DNA of 64,000 nucleotides from Cucumis sativus (taxonomy: Eukaryota > Streptophyta > Magnoliopsida > Cucurbitales > Cucurbitaceae), in assembly GCF_000004075.3 (NCBI RefSeq), contig NW_022279581.1:62001-126000 (forward strand), in the 5' to 3' direction. The position numbers and the translations under genes were made by a program. Position 1 is the stretch's first letter. Every line of letters starts with the position of its first letter. The notes under the pieces are model-generated. The model searched no databases, had not been told where the DNA came from, and worked only from the letters and a program-made list of their open reading frames with translations. Positions 33,873-47,499 of this stretch are shown in pieces.

Positions 33873-36800
33873 ATGGCTAGAAACCTAGTTCCATTTCTGG
33901 TGCTACTTTTTTGGATTTCGATCTGCCAAGCTGCAAACATTTTTCAGCCGATCTCAGATTCACATAGATATGCGGCTCTAGAGCTCTTCAGGCCTACTGA
34001 CGGAGTATTTGGAAGGTACTACTATTAGACGCTTTTTACTTGAGGAGTTTTTGTGTTTATTTTCTTTTCGCCTCCCTCGGTTAGATAGATTTAGTGCATT
34101 AAAAGGTGGCAGTCAAATTTTTGGACTAATCATGAGTGAGAAGGTTCGTCATCAATTCTAAAATAGTTATGGGAAAACGCCCATTTGATTAATGGTACTA
34201 ATATCCCCCTTTTTGCCTTCTGATCTGGAAATTGTTTTTCTTTTTAATATAAATTATCTTGTCAAACTAAGTTTTTACATCAACTACTTTCATGATAGCA
34301 TTGGGAAGGAGGTTTCATTTGTGATTCCATTCACAAGCCTTTCTGAAAGAACTAATTTGACCTCTTAAGGTCTTAATTTAGGGATTCTAACAAACTTTAA
34401 GTAAGTGAAAACCATTTGGCTTGAGATTTTCACTCTCATAACTCAAATAACATGTATTTTCTTTAAATTGATTGGCCTCCTGCAACAACCTTAACGTGGA
34501 AATTGGAAACCATGGGTAGAGGGAAGAAGAAACATTTAAGAGAACATTAATTTGGGCGTAATAAACATTTCATTGATGAATGAAATAATTTAAGGAAAAT
34601 ATGAAGGAGATACACTGAAAAACAGAAGAAGCCCAAATGTGAGAGAACAATTACATCTAAAAAAGAACAAAAGAACAAGAGAAGAAAAGATGAAAATGTA
34701 CAACTGAATATTTTGGATAAAAACAATAAAGCAGTGGCCCAAAACAAAAGCAGTGAGGAACTAAAAAACGTAGAGTGAGAGGAAGACTGATTTTTTCAAT
34801 TGAAACTTGTTCCTATGCATCTGATATTTGAAATAGGTTACAACAGATAATACAATCTGGAACATAGTGGCATATTGTTCTCTAAAAATTTATCATGCAT
34901 TGGTGATATTAACACATCAACTAAAACATATCAGTTTATACATGAGTATATTACCCGTGGTGTTAGTGGACGTGAGGACCAATTGATTGTCCATATATTG
35001 ACCTATGTGGTAATGCATCGGTGTATCTATGGAGGGGAGGCTTAATTTGATTATGCTTATCCGTAGAATTTGACTTCATCAGAGTGGCACCTTTGTGTTA
35101 CCTTTTAAGCGTATGGTGTTGCTATGTTCCAACCCTTTGGTTCATAATATACACGAGTATATTTGAATGTATTCACATTCTATGTTCATTTCATTTTAAA
35201 AACTAACAAAATTAATTGATAAACTAAGATAAAATATAAAACACTTATGAGATTGTTGATTAAATAATTATAGATTCTAACGAACAATGCGTTTTGAAAT
35301 CTCAAATAGTTATTGTTCTATTTTTGTTGCAGAATACTACTTTTGAACTGGTGGTTTTTGGTTTTACTTTTGTTTTTGCATGAGCTACTAAGCCTGCTAT
35401 TATTGTGTGCGGTCTCTCATTACGCCCTTGTTTCTTTTTCTTTGTTTTTTAAAATTTCTATCAGTTTGGAAGAGACACATGAAGCATTAAAACATTTGAC
35501 ATTCTTGGAATTCAAGAGAAACCTGATATTAATGCTGCCACTTGCAAGTCTGTATCAGAGGTTCTTGGTTCATCTGCAGTCCTAAAGGATCTGTTTTATG
35601 CTCTGAGAGTCAACGATGTTTTGAAATGTGACATTAAGGAGGAGACATTTGAGGTATTCTTATACTCGCAGGTGTTTCAATTTCTAAGACTTGAGCTTTG
35701 TGTCAGATCTTTTTTACTTGCTACTTTGAAAATTAATTCTTAAAACATTTTCAATATAACATTTTGTAGAAGTTTTGTTTATTTATTGAGGTGGCATAGT
35801 AACAAAACTTGTATTATCGACAAAAGCTACAGAAGAAGGATGGTATAACCCCACTAAGCATAGGGGATTACCAAAAAGGACTCCCAATGACAACTGATGC
35901 AAATATGCATCATATCATGATTAAAAATATTGTTTTTTACAAAGATTGCTGAGTGACAAAAACAGGTTAGCTGAATCCTAAAAAGCATCAAAACAAGCCA
36001 TATCTGCTTGAACACTCTTTAGTTTCTTTGAATTCAAAGCCTCCAATTATGGGATGCCATTGAATTAGACCATGGAGTTCTAGTATGCCCTTTAAAACCG
36101 GAATAACAAGAACTTGATGCAGAGCTTCAAGGCCTGCTAGGGAAGCACCACATCACATTGGAATAAGTGGGCTTGATCCTCTAAATTTGATTTGCACAGA
36201 AGACACCAGTTGGAAAATGAAGGTGTAGTGAAACATTATTTGGATCATGCAAGTTTGCAACCAGTATTCAGTTTTTTGAAGGAAGAATGTAAAAGAAATC
36301 CTTCATCTTTCTAGGCTTTAGCTTTCCGAATCAAACAAGGTGACTGAGAATGACATATTTTTCTCATTTTTCGTGGGCAATACCAAGAAAAAACACATGA
36401 AAATGGCTAAGTACTTGCATTCTTTTCTACCTTTTTGTTATAAAACCCATCCTATATTTTAGGCCAAGGAATTATTTATTGTTCTTTTCTATCTCTATGC
36501 ATGACTTCCAAACAACTCTTATGTCATTGGTTGTGATCCATGTTCATGATGTGATTTTTTCTTTTGATTTTGTGAAGAGCATTACTTAAGACTTACAACT
36601 GCTCTAAATGATGCGCGATCACTGTTTGACTTCTACTACTCTATAGGAAGTTTGTTACTTCTGAAGGTAACATGACAACACATTGCATTTCTTCTTATTT
36701 TTTATGATGATTTAAAATTCAAATATGAACTGTTTAAAGTTCTTATTACCCAATGAATGATGTGATGAGAAGACTTGCAAATTCTTACAGGTGTATATCC

Positions 36801-39800
36801 TTAATTCCATTTTGATCTTTGGATTTAGTAATTTTCTTTCATTATTTGCAGGAACGAAGTTCTGGAATTGATCTATCACTTAATGACGCTGATGGTACTT
36901 TTCAGTCGATCAAGGTTAGTTTATGTTAGTTTTCAGCATTGGAGAAATGGAATTATATATAGGCTAGGAATAGAAAGTCGAAAAATCTAGTTTCCATTTG
37001 GGGCTTACATTTTGCTTTTCCTTATATTGATGAGAAGTTGTTTTGAACTAAAAATAATAATTAAAACTGCATCAAGCTCTGTAGATTAGATTAAATATCA
37101 TCTAGAAATCATATGTAGATATTTTACCTTATCCCATTTTTTTACTATTAACTGTATTGTGCTTACCGAAAGTATCCATATTGTTTACCCTTCAGTCTAC
37201 TTCGTGCATAATTTGCAGGCATTGAGCCAAAGTGATGGAAGGTGGCGGTATAGTTCTAATAATCCTGAGTCTAGTACTTATGCTGCTGGTACTAATTCGT
37301 CCATAATTCTTCACCTATCATAATTAAAAAATTTCTTTTGACATTCTTGTTGTATGCTATTGTAAATAGTGATATAACTCTTTAATGCAACAGTGAAGCT
37401 TCTTAGTTTTCTCATTGTATTAGGATAACCGAAAGACAAAAGCATAATTTCTCTTCTTATCCATATTTTAAAAAATATTACTTGTCATCTTAGTTGCCAT
37501 TTTAACTTAGACGGTTAGATGGAGTTTAAGAAAATAATCATTCTAGAAATGACTGTGTACTTTAATGTGTGTTTGGGGTAGTGATGAAAATCCTATGTGA
37601 AGTTAGTTGCAAAGGAAATAGTTACATTTTCATGACTAGGCAGTAGTACGCAATACCTTTCTCCCATGAAGTTTAATCTTAAACATTATTATAATTTACA
37701 AGCGTCAACACTAATGAATTTGACAACAAGAACCATTTCTCTTTTCTTAATTGCTAAACAAGTGGGAGGTGTAATTGTTTATCACTTACCATGACTGAGC
37801 TTTTTTGGAGGTATGCATGTATTTAGGCTAGTATTTTTAAAATTGTATTCCTATCCAAATTTGCAACTTGTATGAAAATTTAGAATCTCTCTCTCAAGGA
37901 AGTTCCTTGCTTCTTTCTGAAAATTTTAAAATAATTTATTAAATTCCAGAAATTTGTGAAAGTGAGATTTGTGTGGAACTTAGATTATGAATAATTGTAC
38001 ATTCTTTTTATATCATGCCTGGTTATCATTTTAAGTGATAAGTTAAAAATTTTCAGTTGCTTGATACTTCGTTGCCTTGTATTGTATTTGTTGTTTGTTA
38101 TTTGCTTTTGTTCTTGTTTTTTGTTTTTTGTTTGGTTTTATTCTTTTATTTGAGTCTAGATGGCTTAAACTTTGTAGCTTAAGCCATATGCTTTTATTAG
38201 CACTTGAATAAAATATAACTTTGTTATTTACGCTATATAACTCTATAGGATTGGCACTTGAATCCCTTGCTGGTGTTGTGTCATTAGATCATCGGACATT
38301 GATCAAATATGGTACTCTCACCTCTTCTTTTCTGTCATATTGCTGTTTAGCTCTGAAATCTTACGTTCCTTTCTTGTGAAAAATTTCTCATACCTTTTCT
38401 TTTACTAGTGTGACTAGTCACGATTATAGTTATTATTAAACCTAGATCTCAATTTGGGATTTTGAAAAATTTGAGGAAGCTCTTTTTTTTTTGGATAAGA
38501 TACGATTTCATTGATTGAATGAAATATTCAAAGATATGATGCGGCAGCATGGCTTCAATCAAACGGTATACAAAAGAAAAAAAATGTTTCCAATTAGCAA
38601 TGAGAAAGGAAAAGCTATGGTTATATAGGCTGGTATATCAATACACCATAGAAAGCTGAATGATACTGTTGCCAATAATGTCCTTTGTTATTCTATATTT
38701 TCCTTGGAAATGCTTGAATTCCTTTCGTTCCAAATCTTCCACTAAAACCACCGATAATGCTTAACTATAAATGCCCCTTTGATGCTTTTTAAGGGTGGTA
38801 ACATATCAGCAAATGAAGCCAACTTTGTATATTCATGGGGGAGAACAACGACCAGTTAAACGCCTCAAGAATCTCGAACCATATCTCTCCAGAGAAAAGA
38901 TAGTAAAAAAATACTTGTACAAATTCACTGTTCTTTTTGGCAGAGGCTATGATGGAGTGAGGTTGATCCAAGGGCCGTGCTTTTTGAAGCCTATTCATTG
39001 TATTAAGACAAGAGTGTGTCACTTCCCAAATGAGGAATTTCACTCTTTTTGGACAGGAGCATCTCCAAACATCTTGAATAAATTGTCAGTTTGAAATAGC
39101 ATGCTAGTTGGTGAGATGAGTGTATAATATTGATTTGGTGGAGAAACTTTTAGGCTCTAGCTTCCATGACCATGCATCTTCACGGTCAGTAAGGGCAGAT
39201 TAAGGAGGAGATGGGTGAGTGCAGCAGCCCATTCAAGAATTTCATCATCCTTTAAGAGTCTTCTGAAGTTATCCTTCATATGCATTGATCAGAATTCTAG
39301 ACTTCCTTTCACAGAAGCATATTTAGTGCAGTCAAATGAAAGAGCTTAGGAAAGATCTGTTGAGAGGGGATTGACCGAACCAAATGTCGTTCCAGAATGA
39401 TGCTATAGTGAATATTTTCGTATACAAGGTTTTTGCTGTAGAATGTATTTCCAAGGGCTTCTAGATGATGAAATTCTTCAGCTGATGCCTTAAGATCAAA
39501 ATGTTAATCATATTTTGCCTTTCAATTTACGCAAAGAGTTTCCTTTTTTAGTAAAAACGCCAAAGCCATTTGGCAAGGAGGGCATTGGTGTGCTGATTGA
39601 TGTCGATGATTCTCAACCCTCCAACCTTCAAAGGTTTCTTGAGGCAGTCCTAGCTCAATAGGTGAGTTAAGTTTTGTCTCTGTGGCCAGTCCATAAAAAT
39701 TACTGAAAAAGTGTCAATCCATCAATGATTTTTGTGCGGGCATGTAAGAGGGGTAAATAATAAATGGGCTGAGTGGATAGAGTTGCATTAAGAGAGTCGG

Positions 39801-42800
39801 GTGAACTCCTTTTGAGAGAAGAATAGGACAATGCACTCTCACCCTGTCCCTCCACTTCTTTCCTTTTCAAACACCTCAATCCTTGAAACATTACCACTCA
39901 GGGATTGGAAGTTTGCTTCATCAAGTGATCCATCAACATCAACCAAAAAACCTTCTCCCTTGTTTGTCAAATGCATAGAAAGGCAAATGAACTAGATTTA
40001 CAGAGATTGGTTCTAATCCATAATCCAGCTAGTGGATCTCATACCTTTCTCAGCCTTTTGGCCAAGATCAAGTGTAACCATCTAGTGGATCTCTTTATCT
40101 TGGTTAATCATCTTAAAATTAATGGGTGATTGTTGCTCGAGCTTTTCAAAGAACAAAGAAGTAAACTAGTAAAGTTTTCATTAAAAAGCCTAACCAAATG
40201 AAGGTTTTGACAAAAATGGTGATTGAATTCGTTTGTCACTCTTACTGGATGGAATAGAAAAAAAATGAGGAGTTTTGAAAGGACTAAAAAAGATCATAAA
40301 TACCTTGAAAGTTATCACACAAAACAACGCTTTGGATAGACTGTTTGGAGTCACAGAGATATCAAGCCTTCTCCATTCTTCCCAAGTGGTCACTCTTTAA
40401 GGGACAGTGAAAATCATTGTGTGATTATGAGAGCTTTCTTAAAGACTTTTTGGAATGACAAAAGCATTTTTGAAATCAAGAACTTCACTCCGTTTTCTCT
40501 TTACAGAGTTGTTAGAGATATGATCAAGGTGTACCTCCTCAATCTGTCGTTTGGGGAGAAAGACCGCTTTCTCTGGTGTGCTAGCATCAGTGCTATTCTG
40601 TGGGTGCTTTGGGATGAGAGGAATAGTAGGTTCTACAGGGGTTTTGATAATGGGAATAAAGGTTTATGGTCTCTTGTTCGCCTTCATGTTTCCCATTGGT
40701 CTTTGTACGAAAATCTTTTGTAACTATCCTATGAACATGATTTTGTCTAGTTGGAGTCCTTCTTATGGTGGGATTCCTTCTTTTTGTGGGCTTGGTTTTT
40801 GTATGCTCATGTATTTTTTCATTCTTTCTCAATGAAAGTTGTGTTTCTCATTAGAACAAAAAAATAAAAATAAAAGGAAAGAATGGTGGCTAATTGGTTG
40901 TTTATTATTGCGAACTGCCAATTGTCTTTAAAAATTTAAAATGTAGCCGCTTGGGAATTGTTATGCAATTTCCTGACTATCTGACATTTAGAAGATGCTT
41001 GGTCCTGGTTCCCCCAGTCTGTAGTATCCTTTTGATGGTCTTAATTTTGTAGTTAGACTATGTCTTCACTTCTTCTGTGACCTTAAGTGATTTTGAAATA
41101 CATGAAGACGAGTTACTTCCTAATATGAAGTCTTTTATTAAAGGAAACTAGGATGAACATGAAAGACGAAAAACCGAGTCGATTGACCCAACCTAAGTCA
41201 GTCGGTCGGAAAATGAGGGGGTCGGTTTCGGAAAGTTTCAAATCGAAAATTTCCAAAAAGTATTTCAAGCGTTAAACCAACCTGACAAAAACCGACCAAC
41301 CCTACTCATCGATGTCGAGGGTCGAGGTCAGTTTGAACATTTACTAAATCGACTATGGTTTGTTTGGTGGCGGTTTTGTAAGAAAAACCAACTTTGATCG
41401 ACCGATGATCACCCCTAAAGGAACCAAAATTTGAAGTCATAGTCACCAAACATGTTGTCATCTTCTGGTTCGCTTGTTATGACTATAGACTTTGTGACTA
41501 TTTTTGTTTTATCATGTTCGTATTCTAATTCTACTGCTTTTACTGCTTTTGTCAGTTTCAAACTGTAGTTTTTTAGCTTGCCAATTTCATATTTGTATGT
41601 ATCTTTTTTTGTAGATTGATACGGTAAAGAATGATATATTGAAACTCTTTGACAGTATTGAGAAATATGGTAAGCTTTCGCCTCCATTATTCGGACCTGG
41701 ATTTTATTGAAAAGCTTGTGCAATTTGTCACCTTCATCTTGAATTATTACTGTTCCATTTGATCTTGGAGTACGGGTGGATGGTCCGGGTCTGTTCCATG
41801 TACTTGCCCAGTAGAAAAGTGGAAGCAGAGAAGCATTGAATTTAGCCCTTTTTAGCCTCCACTTGATCTGTTAACTTATATTGAAAAGTTTTATAATTTC
41901 TTTAGTTTGCAGCTGCCATTAAATATCTTCTATAGAATTTGGCATCCAACCATGCAATCTTTGTTTTCCTTTTGAAACTATACCCAACTTGTTTGCTGTA
42001 TGTTCTATCTAGTTGAATCTTTAAAAGCCTGATGTTGATTTACTATTTTTATTACCAGCTTTCTTTAAAGCAAATGAAAGAAATTAAACATAAACTAAAC
42101 AACCAGAAACAGAGGAGGGTCATGAAAATTTAAGAAATCATGGGCCCGCCAGCAATAGAATCTTTCAAAAACCACAAATTATTTCAGGAAACTGTCACAT
42201 TCTTGGTGACAAAATTAATTTTCACTAACTTTACCTTTGCTTATTAGGTAGTCCAAGCCTCGAATCTTTGGGGGTTTTTCCCCTTGAATATTTGTATAAA
42301 TTTATTTATTTAAGTGAATAACTGAACTTCTCTGTGAAAATAAAAAACAAGTGCGTACACAAATAAAGCCCAAAAAGGGGAGGGAAACCAAAAAAAATGC
42401 AACTCTAGTGCAAAAGTGGACTTGTGGGGATAATTACAAAATTGCTCGCCATCAATGCCAAAGAGAAATGAGCCCTTTAAAGATTTTATTGTTTTTCTTC
42501 TGTGGGCCCCATGAAACGTACGGACTTGAAATCTCTGGTAATATAAAAATGATTGTATAAATTGAAGTTGGAAGGATTTTGTCTAGTTACTGTTTCCTTC
42601 AAATTTCAATTGTTGTAGAACTCAATAACATGCTCTTTTCTGTCTCTGTGCATATTCGGAGTAAGATTATAATCCAAATTGGGAACTTCCTTCTTAATAT
42701 CTGCACCTTTTTTATTGTTGGCTAACTACTCTGCATAGTTAATTTGTTGAAGTCTTTGTCTTTCAGATGATGGAGCTTTATATTTTGAGGAAAAAGTTGT

Positions 42801-45800
42801 TGATGCATACGAACATCATGGGCCTCTTGCAACCACATCTTCAGTTGTCGAGGGTTGACAGCATTTACTTCTGTTACTTCTGGAAGCTTAAATGTGAGTG
42901 CAGACATAAATTTGTATTCTGGTTCCTTAATTTAATATATAACAATTTGGTTTTCATCTGCAGCTTCCTGGGGATACAATTTTTGGTCTGGCAAAATTCT
43001 TCCTTGGCATTGGAATTCCTGGTGATGCAAAAGACTTATTTGACCAAATAGATTCCTTGGCTTGCTTGGAGACAAATAGGTAAGTATTTTTTTGTTAGTC
43101 ACAGTTAGACTTGGTTGGTCAGTAGATTTGGAGTTTTATATGGAACATTCTTTTTAATATTTTTTTCATTTTTTAAATCGTATTGTTGGTCTAAGGATCA
43201 ATTGCACTATTTGGCAAATGATTGGTCTAACCTTTGGATGGGTAGACTTTCGAGACTTGAACTACTGGCCTACTGGGAAAATGTTTGGTTGTCTTCTTGG
43301 GTTTTTAGAAAAGGCTAGGACTTTCAAAACCAATGTTTTTCTGAAACTCACGGTGCACTGATGCAAATTGCCTGTAGGCCTTAGGTGCGAGGTGCAAAAT
43401 TTTACGACGCAATAATAGAAAAATATAAAAATATTTTTATGTTTGAAGAAAAATGGTGTTACAAATGATGAGATGATGAAAAAGTTCAACAAAATATAGC
43501 TTTTATTCTAGATGATAGGGAAGGAAGTGAATATCTCATGGGTTTCTTTCTTAAATGCTACAAAAAGAAGAAAGAGGAAAAAGAAGAAAAGATGGGAAAT
43601 TGAGCTTAAGGTGTTGAGGTGCACACCATAAGCTTTGAGGCTAGCGCCTCAAGTGGCTTTCATTTGAGCTCTATATATATGTTATGTACCCTACCCATAA
43701 TCATTCTTTTTTTATTACGAATAAAAAATATGAACGCTAGTGCTTCTTTTATTTATTGCTTGAAGCCTTGGAATGCCTTATCTTTGTATACTTTGGTATA
43801 TATATATGTATATTTCATTTTTATTGTCTCTCAAGAAGGTAGAGGAAATATATATCGTTTTGCTATTGTCAATTGGAAGGTTAAATAACCTGTGGACACA
43901 CTGGAACTATTAGTTTACTTTGATATAGAACTCAGTTTGTCTATCCTTTTCAATTGTAAGTGCTGCATATTCTGAATATTTGTTTCAGTTGAAGGGGCAA
44001 ACTATTGTCTTGTATTTTCTGTAACTTGTATTGAAGGTTTGTTTCTTTTTTTGGTAAGACTAGAGCCTCTCATGAACTTCAATAAAAAGAAATAGATTGA
44101 CTTTTTACAATAGGGTTGGGTGTCTTGTTTGGCCACTTGGTCTTCTTTACATGATAGAATATTTTGTTTCTCATACCATTATTGCTTGGATTTCTTGTTT
44201 CAATTCTGTTTTCTTGCCACAGGTTTTCTATTCCGTTGATTTTATCTCTTCCAGCTACTGTTCTTTCATTAACAAAGGAAGACAAACTGAAGGTTTATTC
44301 TTCTTCTAAACTTGCTTTAATTACCATAGCATCTTCTAGAAGTATTCTCAAAATTTTGTTTGTTCACCAATGGGTTAAGGGGTATGGGCATTTCATTTGT
44401 TTTATTCGTGAGTTTAATATAGAATCTGGTTTAGATCACTATGTTATGGTTTTGATACAGGCATGATATCAGAATCAAATTTAGCCTACAGATTTTAGCA
44501 TTAAAGGAGGTGCATTGTTGTTAGTGCTGTTGTGCCACTGGTCTTTTGTGCTTATGACTTTCTTAGGGAAGTTTGTTTTATGAAAAATAATTGGTGAACG
44601 AATAAATATAATTTAATGGAGAAAAGTAAGAACCAAGTTTAACTTAATTTTATAAATTTGGTATAAGTTAGTTTTGGTTCCTGAAATATTTTTTGGAAGT
44701 AACAATTTAGTCTTGAACTTTATCTTGTAACTTTCAATTTTGTAACAATTAAGTTTCTAAATGTTAGTTTGTAATAATCTAGTCCGTTTACTTCAGGATT
44801 TGAATTAGGCTTATCATAAAGTATTGTTTAGATTTAATGAGTTTTTACATATGCATATTGATAAACTAATTGGAAACGAATGTGTACGACAAAATTGTTA
44901 CAAAAGTTGTCTTCTGGTTGATGTTGTGCATTCCTTTATGTCTTTTGAGCTTACAGCCTGTTCGAGATGGAGCCTTTTATTCAAATTCATTGGTGGATTA
45001 TAATTAACGTTAAATTTTATCAGGTTAGCATGAATACTGTGCTTGGTTCAGCTGCACCTCCTTTAACTGTGAAGATAGTTAAAGCTTTTCTATCTGGTTC
45101 AAAAGACACTTCCATTATCAGCAGCCAGGTCTGATAGTTAATATTCTTCATATTTGCTTCATTGTATTTGAATGTTATAAACTGAAAGCGTTCCATTTAA
45201 TTCAGGTGTTTGTTTTGAATTTGATAAATTAACGTCACTTCATTTGTTACTTACTATTGTTCTTCTTTGTTTTTGGAATTATAGGAACTCAAGTTTGATC
45301 CTCTGTCTGGTCTACATATCTTGGATGCTTTCCCCAAGACCTTTGATGTTGGAAACTATGTCTTCGTGTTTGAGGTAATTTATTTTTCTTATAATTTTAT
45401 TTAGCACATGCTTTTGGAGTTTGTCCATGATCTGTTGAAAATATTCTTTACACTTTTTCTAGGTTGTTCTTCATGATTCAGAGCATATGGATAAATATGC
45501 CACTGGTGGGAAGATTCAAGTTCCAATATATATCTCAGGAGTTGTCAAAATTGAGAATGCAGAGATTGCAGTTCTTGATAGCGATCTAGGGAGTGTCGAG
45601 ACCCAGAAGAAGTAATCATTATTATGCTATTTTCATTAATGTTTTCAAATCAACTAGTTATTGATTTAATATGGAGTTCTCTAAATGCTTTTGATTGTCT
45701 TTTATGCTTTTAATTTTGGAAGTAAAGAGATATAATTTTTCATTCGGATTCATCCAGGCTTGATCTAGTTGGTGAGAGTGTTGTTTCATTGTCAGCAAAC

Positions 45801-47499
45801 CACCTGCAGAAACTGCGTCTATTATTTCAACTGGCCACACCACAAGGGCACGGTTTTAAACCGCATCAAGTATGTAATCGCGTCTCATCGTTCCATCACT
45901 GTTTCTTTTACTGTTTTGACAAATGACAAGTTTGCTTTGTTGTAGGCTTTTCTCAAGCTGAGGCATGAAAGTGGTGTTGAACATATTTTTGTGGTCAACG
46001 GCTCTGGCAAAAAATTTGAACTAATTCTAGTTAAGTTTGTGAAACCCATTTTCCCTATTTTCATGAAACTTCCTTTCATTTTACAATTTAGTGAGCTGTA
46101 TAACTGGTGCTGCTGCTTGTTAAAAAACAATACAACACAACTACACACCTATGGATCTGAATATGTTGTCAGAAGAGGATTCCTTGTTGATGTAACTGTA
46201 ATGTTCAGCATAAGTGACAATTTGCTCTCCGTTGCAATCAAGCTTCTTAATGAACTTGTTCAAGCTTTGTGCCTCTGAACAACATTAAGGTGGACAGAAC
46301 ATCAATATTTTGATAATCATGAGAATAGAGACTATGTGAAAAGAAAAGAAAAAGTTCTGAAATTTCTTCAAATAGTTCTATAGTTAGTAAATAGAGTTAT
46401 TTATTATTTCTACTGGAAGAAAATTGTGAAGTTATGTTCATGTTCTTCCCAGAATTCTCATATTTCTCTTATTGTGAGATTGACATTTATTTATGCCAAC
46501 TAGTTTCTATATTTGATTAGTTGATGAACCAAGTTAAGTAAAATTATAATTGTGCTCATGTTTGGATTTTTTTCTCTATAGGATTTCCTTGGGTTGGTTG
46601 AGAAGTTTTTCTATCTCTCAGGTCAATACGACATTCAGTTAACTGTTGGTGATGCTGTCATGGTAATTTCAGTTTCTATTTTTAATATCATTTCTACAAT
46701 TTACTTTGGAATCTTCTAAGTAAGCCTGGGTTTTCCTTTCTTCAGGAGAATTCTTTCTTACGGGTTATTGGTCATATTGACTTGGATCTACCGAGGCACC
46801 AGAGAAGGCAGCTCGTCCACCTCTACAGCCTGTCGATCTTTACACACGTTATGGACCCAAAGCTGAAATAAGTCACATCTTCAGGGCTCCTGAAAAGCGT
46901 CCACCTAAGGAGCTCTCTCTTACTTTTTTGGGCCTCACATTTTTACCCTTCCTTGGATTTCTGGTTGGGGTGAGTCCTTTTATTTCTGGAGTATCAATTG
47001 ACGTTCATATTTGCATCAAAATGTCCATGATTTTGAGAGTTGATGTTGAACCCGTTGATATACATCCAATTTTTTTTATTTTGTATATGCTTTGCAATGT
47101 GTCACCATCAATCAACTCTTAATAACGTATTAACCTTACCTTTGTTTATGTGTGGATAGCTATTGCGATTGGGTGTGAATCTAAAGAACTTCCCGACTTC
47201 AACAGTACCTGCCACCTTCGCCTTTCTCTTCCATCTTAGCATTGCAGCAGTTATCCTGCTTTACACGTTCTTTTGGTTGAAGGTAGGTGCCATATGTAAA
47301 TTCTATGGTTTGGATGAGAAAAATTACATGAAATTTTTGTTTCAACATGGCTTTAACGATGAAATTCATTCTCTTTGCGCAGTTGGACTTGTTTACAACC
47401 TTGAAAGCAGTGGGCATCTTAGGTATTCTTTTGGTATTTTTGGGACACAGGACCCTTTCCCACCTTGCTTCAACTTCAGCTAAGTTGAAATCTGCCTGA
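33873..47499 (+). CDS. RPN2: Ribophorin II, oligosaccharyltransferase subunit 2
   Basis: Subunit of the ER oligosaccharyltransferase that moves the glycan from dolichol to Asn; the Arabidopsis counterpart is HAP6. Nineteen coding exons: 33873-34015, 35465-35653, 36580-36666, 36852-36914, 37219-37288, 38249-38311, 41615-41669, 42767-42893, 42964-43079, 44223-44292, 45024-45128, 45285-45374, 45463-45611, 45758-45869, 45946-46029, 46582-46662, 46746-46969, 47160-47282, 47383-47499. Exon 1 has a signal peptide ([11 protein letters not shown]). Later exons give [50 protein letters not shown] and [18 protein letters not shown]. Three membrane segments lie at the C terminus; the end is [12 protein letters not shown]. 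Splice sites are canonical, but the frame is lost by one missing base in exons 2 (35507), 6 (near 38291), 8 (42855) and 17 (46791), and probably at the start of exon 7. This suggests sequence errors rather than decay. Confidence 0.93.
34540..34800 (-). mobile_element. LINE-like 3' fragment in RPN2 intron 1
   Basis: Read on the minus strand it ends TTCATTCATCAATGAAATG, the usual tail of plant L1-type LINEs in this genome (compare 38484-38530 and 62560). No coding motif remains. The rest of intron 1 (34016-35464) shows nothing recognisable. Confidence 0.4.
35788..36300 (-). mobile_element. Probable LINE remnant in RPN2 intron 2
   Basis: The composition and phrases (TTATTGAGGTGGCATAG, CCCACTAAGCATAGGGGATTACC, GGACTCCCAATGACAAC) are unlike the rest of the intron and resemble antisense LINE 3' regions. 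No open frame remains. This rests on pattern memory. Confidence 0.35.
38484..39690 (-). mobile_element. 5'-truncated L1-type LINE, antisense in RPN2 intron 6
   Basis: The minus strand ends in a TCAATGAAATCGTATCTTATCC tail with poly(A) (plus-strand T run 38487-38494). Upstream, 39043-38789 reads as the zinc-binding reverse-transcriptase tail ([33 protein letters not shown]). Near 39410-39390 FWNDIW-like sequence and near 39640-39560 GGLRIIDIN...[13 protein letters not shown] sequence are typical of the LINE RT C-terminal region. The frames are broken, so this is an old copy. Confidence 0.75.
40029..40093 (+). pseudogene. Retroposed U2 snRNA 5' fragment with 12-bp target duplication
   Basis: Positions 40041-40077 match the first 36 or so bases of plant U2 snRNA: ATACCTTTCTCAGCCTTTTG, then GCCAAGATCAAGTGTA. 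Only two or three substitutions differ from the U2 I recall (CTCGGCC and GGCTAAG in U2). The match stops before the branch-site-pairing region is complete. It is flanked by the direct repeat CTAGTGGATCTC at 40029-40040 and 40082-40093. A 3'-truncated snRNA with a target duplication is the known form of reverse-transcribed snRNA pseudogenes made by LINE machinery. It is too short to function. Confidence 0.8.
40190..40862 (+). mobile_element. LINE 3' end, sense orientation in RPN2 intron 6
   Basis: From about 40420 the plus strand reads the end of an L1-type ORF2 ([36 protein letters not shown]), followed by the typical tail (TCTCAATGAAAGTTGTGTTTC) and an A-rich end at 40857-40880. The W-x-x-W-x-E-R-N motif is common to plant LINE RNase H or zinc-tail regions. 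The upstream limit is uncertain. Confidence 0.7.
41147..41420. mobile_element. Possible hAT-type MITE in RPN2 intron 6
   Basis: It is bounded by CTAGGATGAACATG on the left and, on the opposite strand, TTAGGGGTGATCATC on the right, resembling hAT ends (TAGGGGTGNNCA). The interior is rich in GGTCGG/CCGACC words. The ends are imperfect and I could not confirm an 8-bp duplication. Confidence 0.4.

Noticed and set aside
43330..43690. Possible extra RPN2 exon or MITE in intron 9
   Set aside because: The block has GCCTCAAG/TGAGGTGC words suggesting an old repeat, but neither ends nor a coding frame could be established, and flanking exons join in phase without it.
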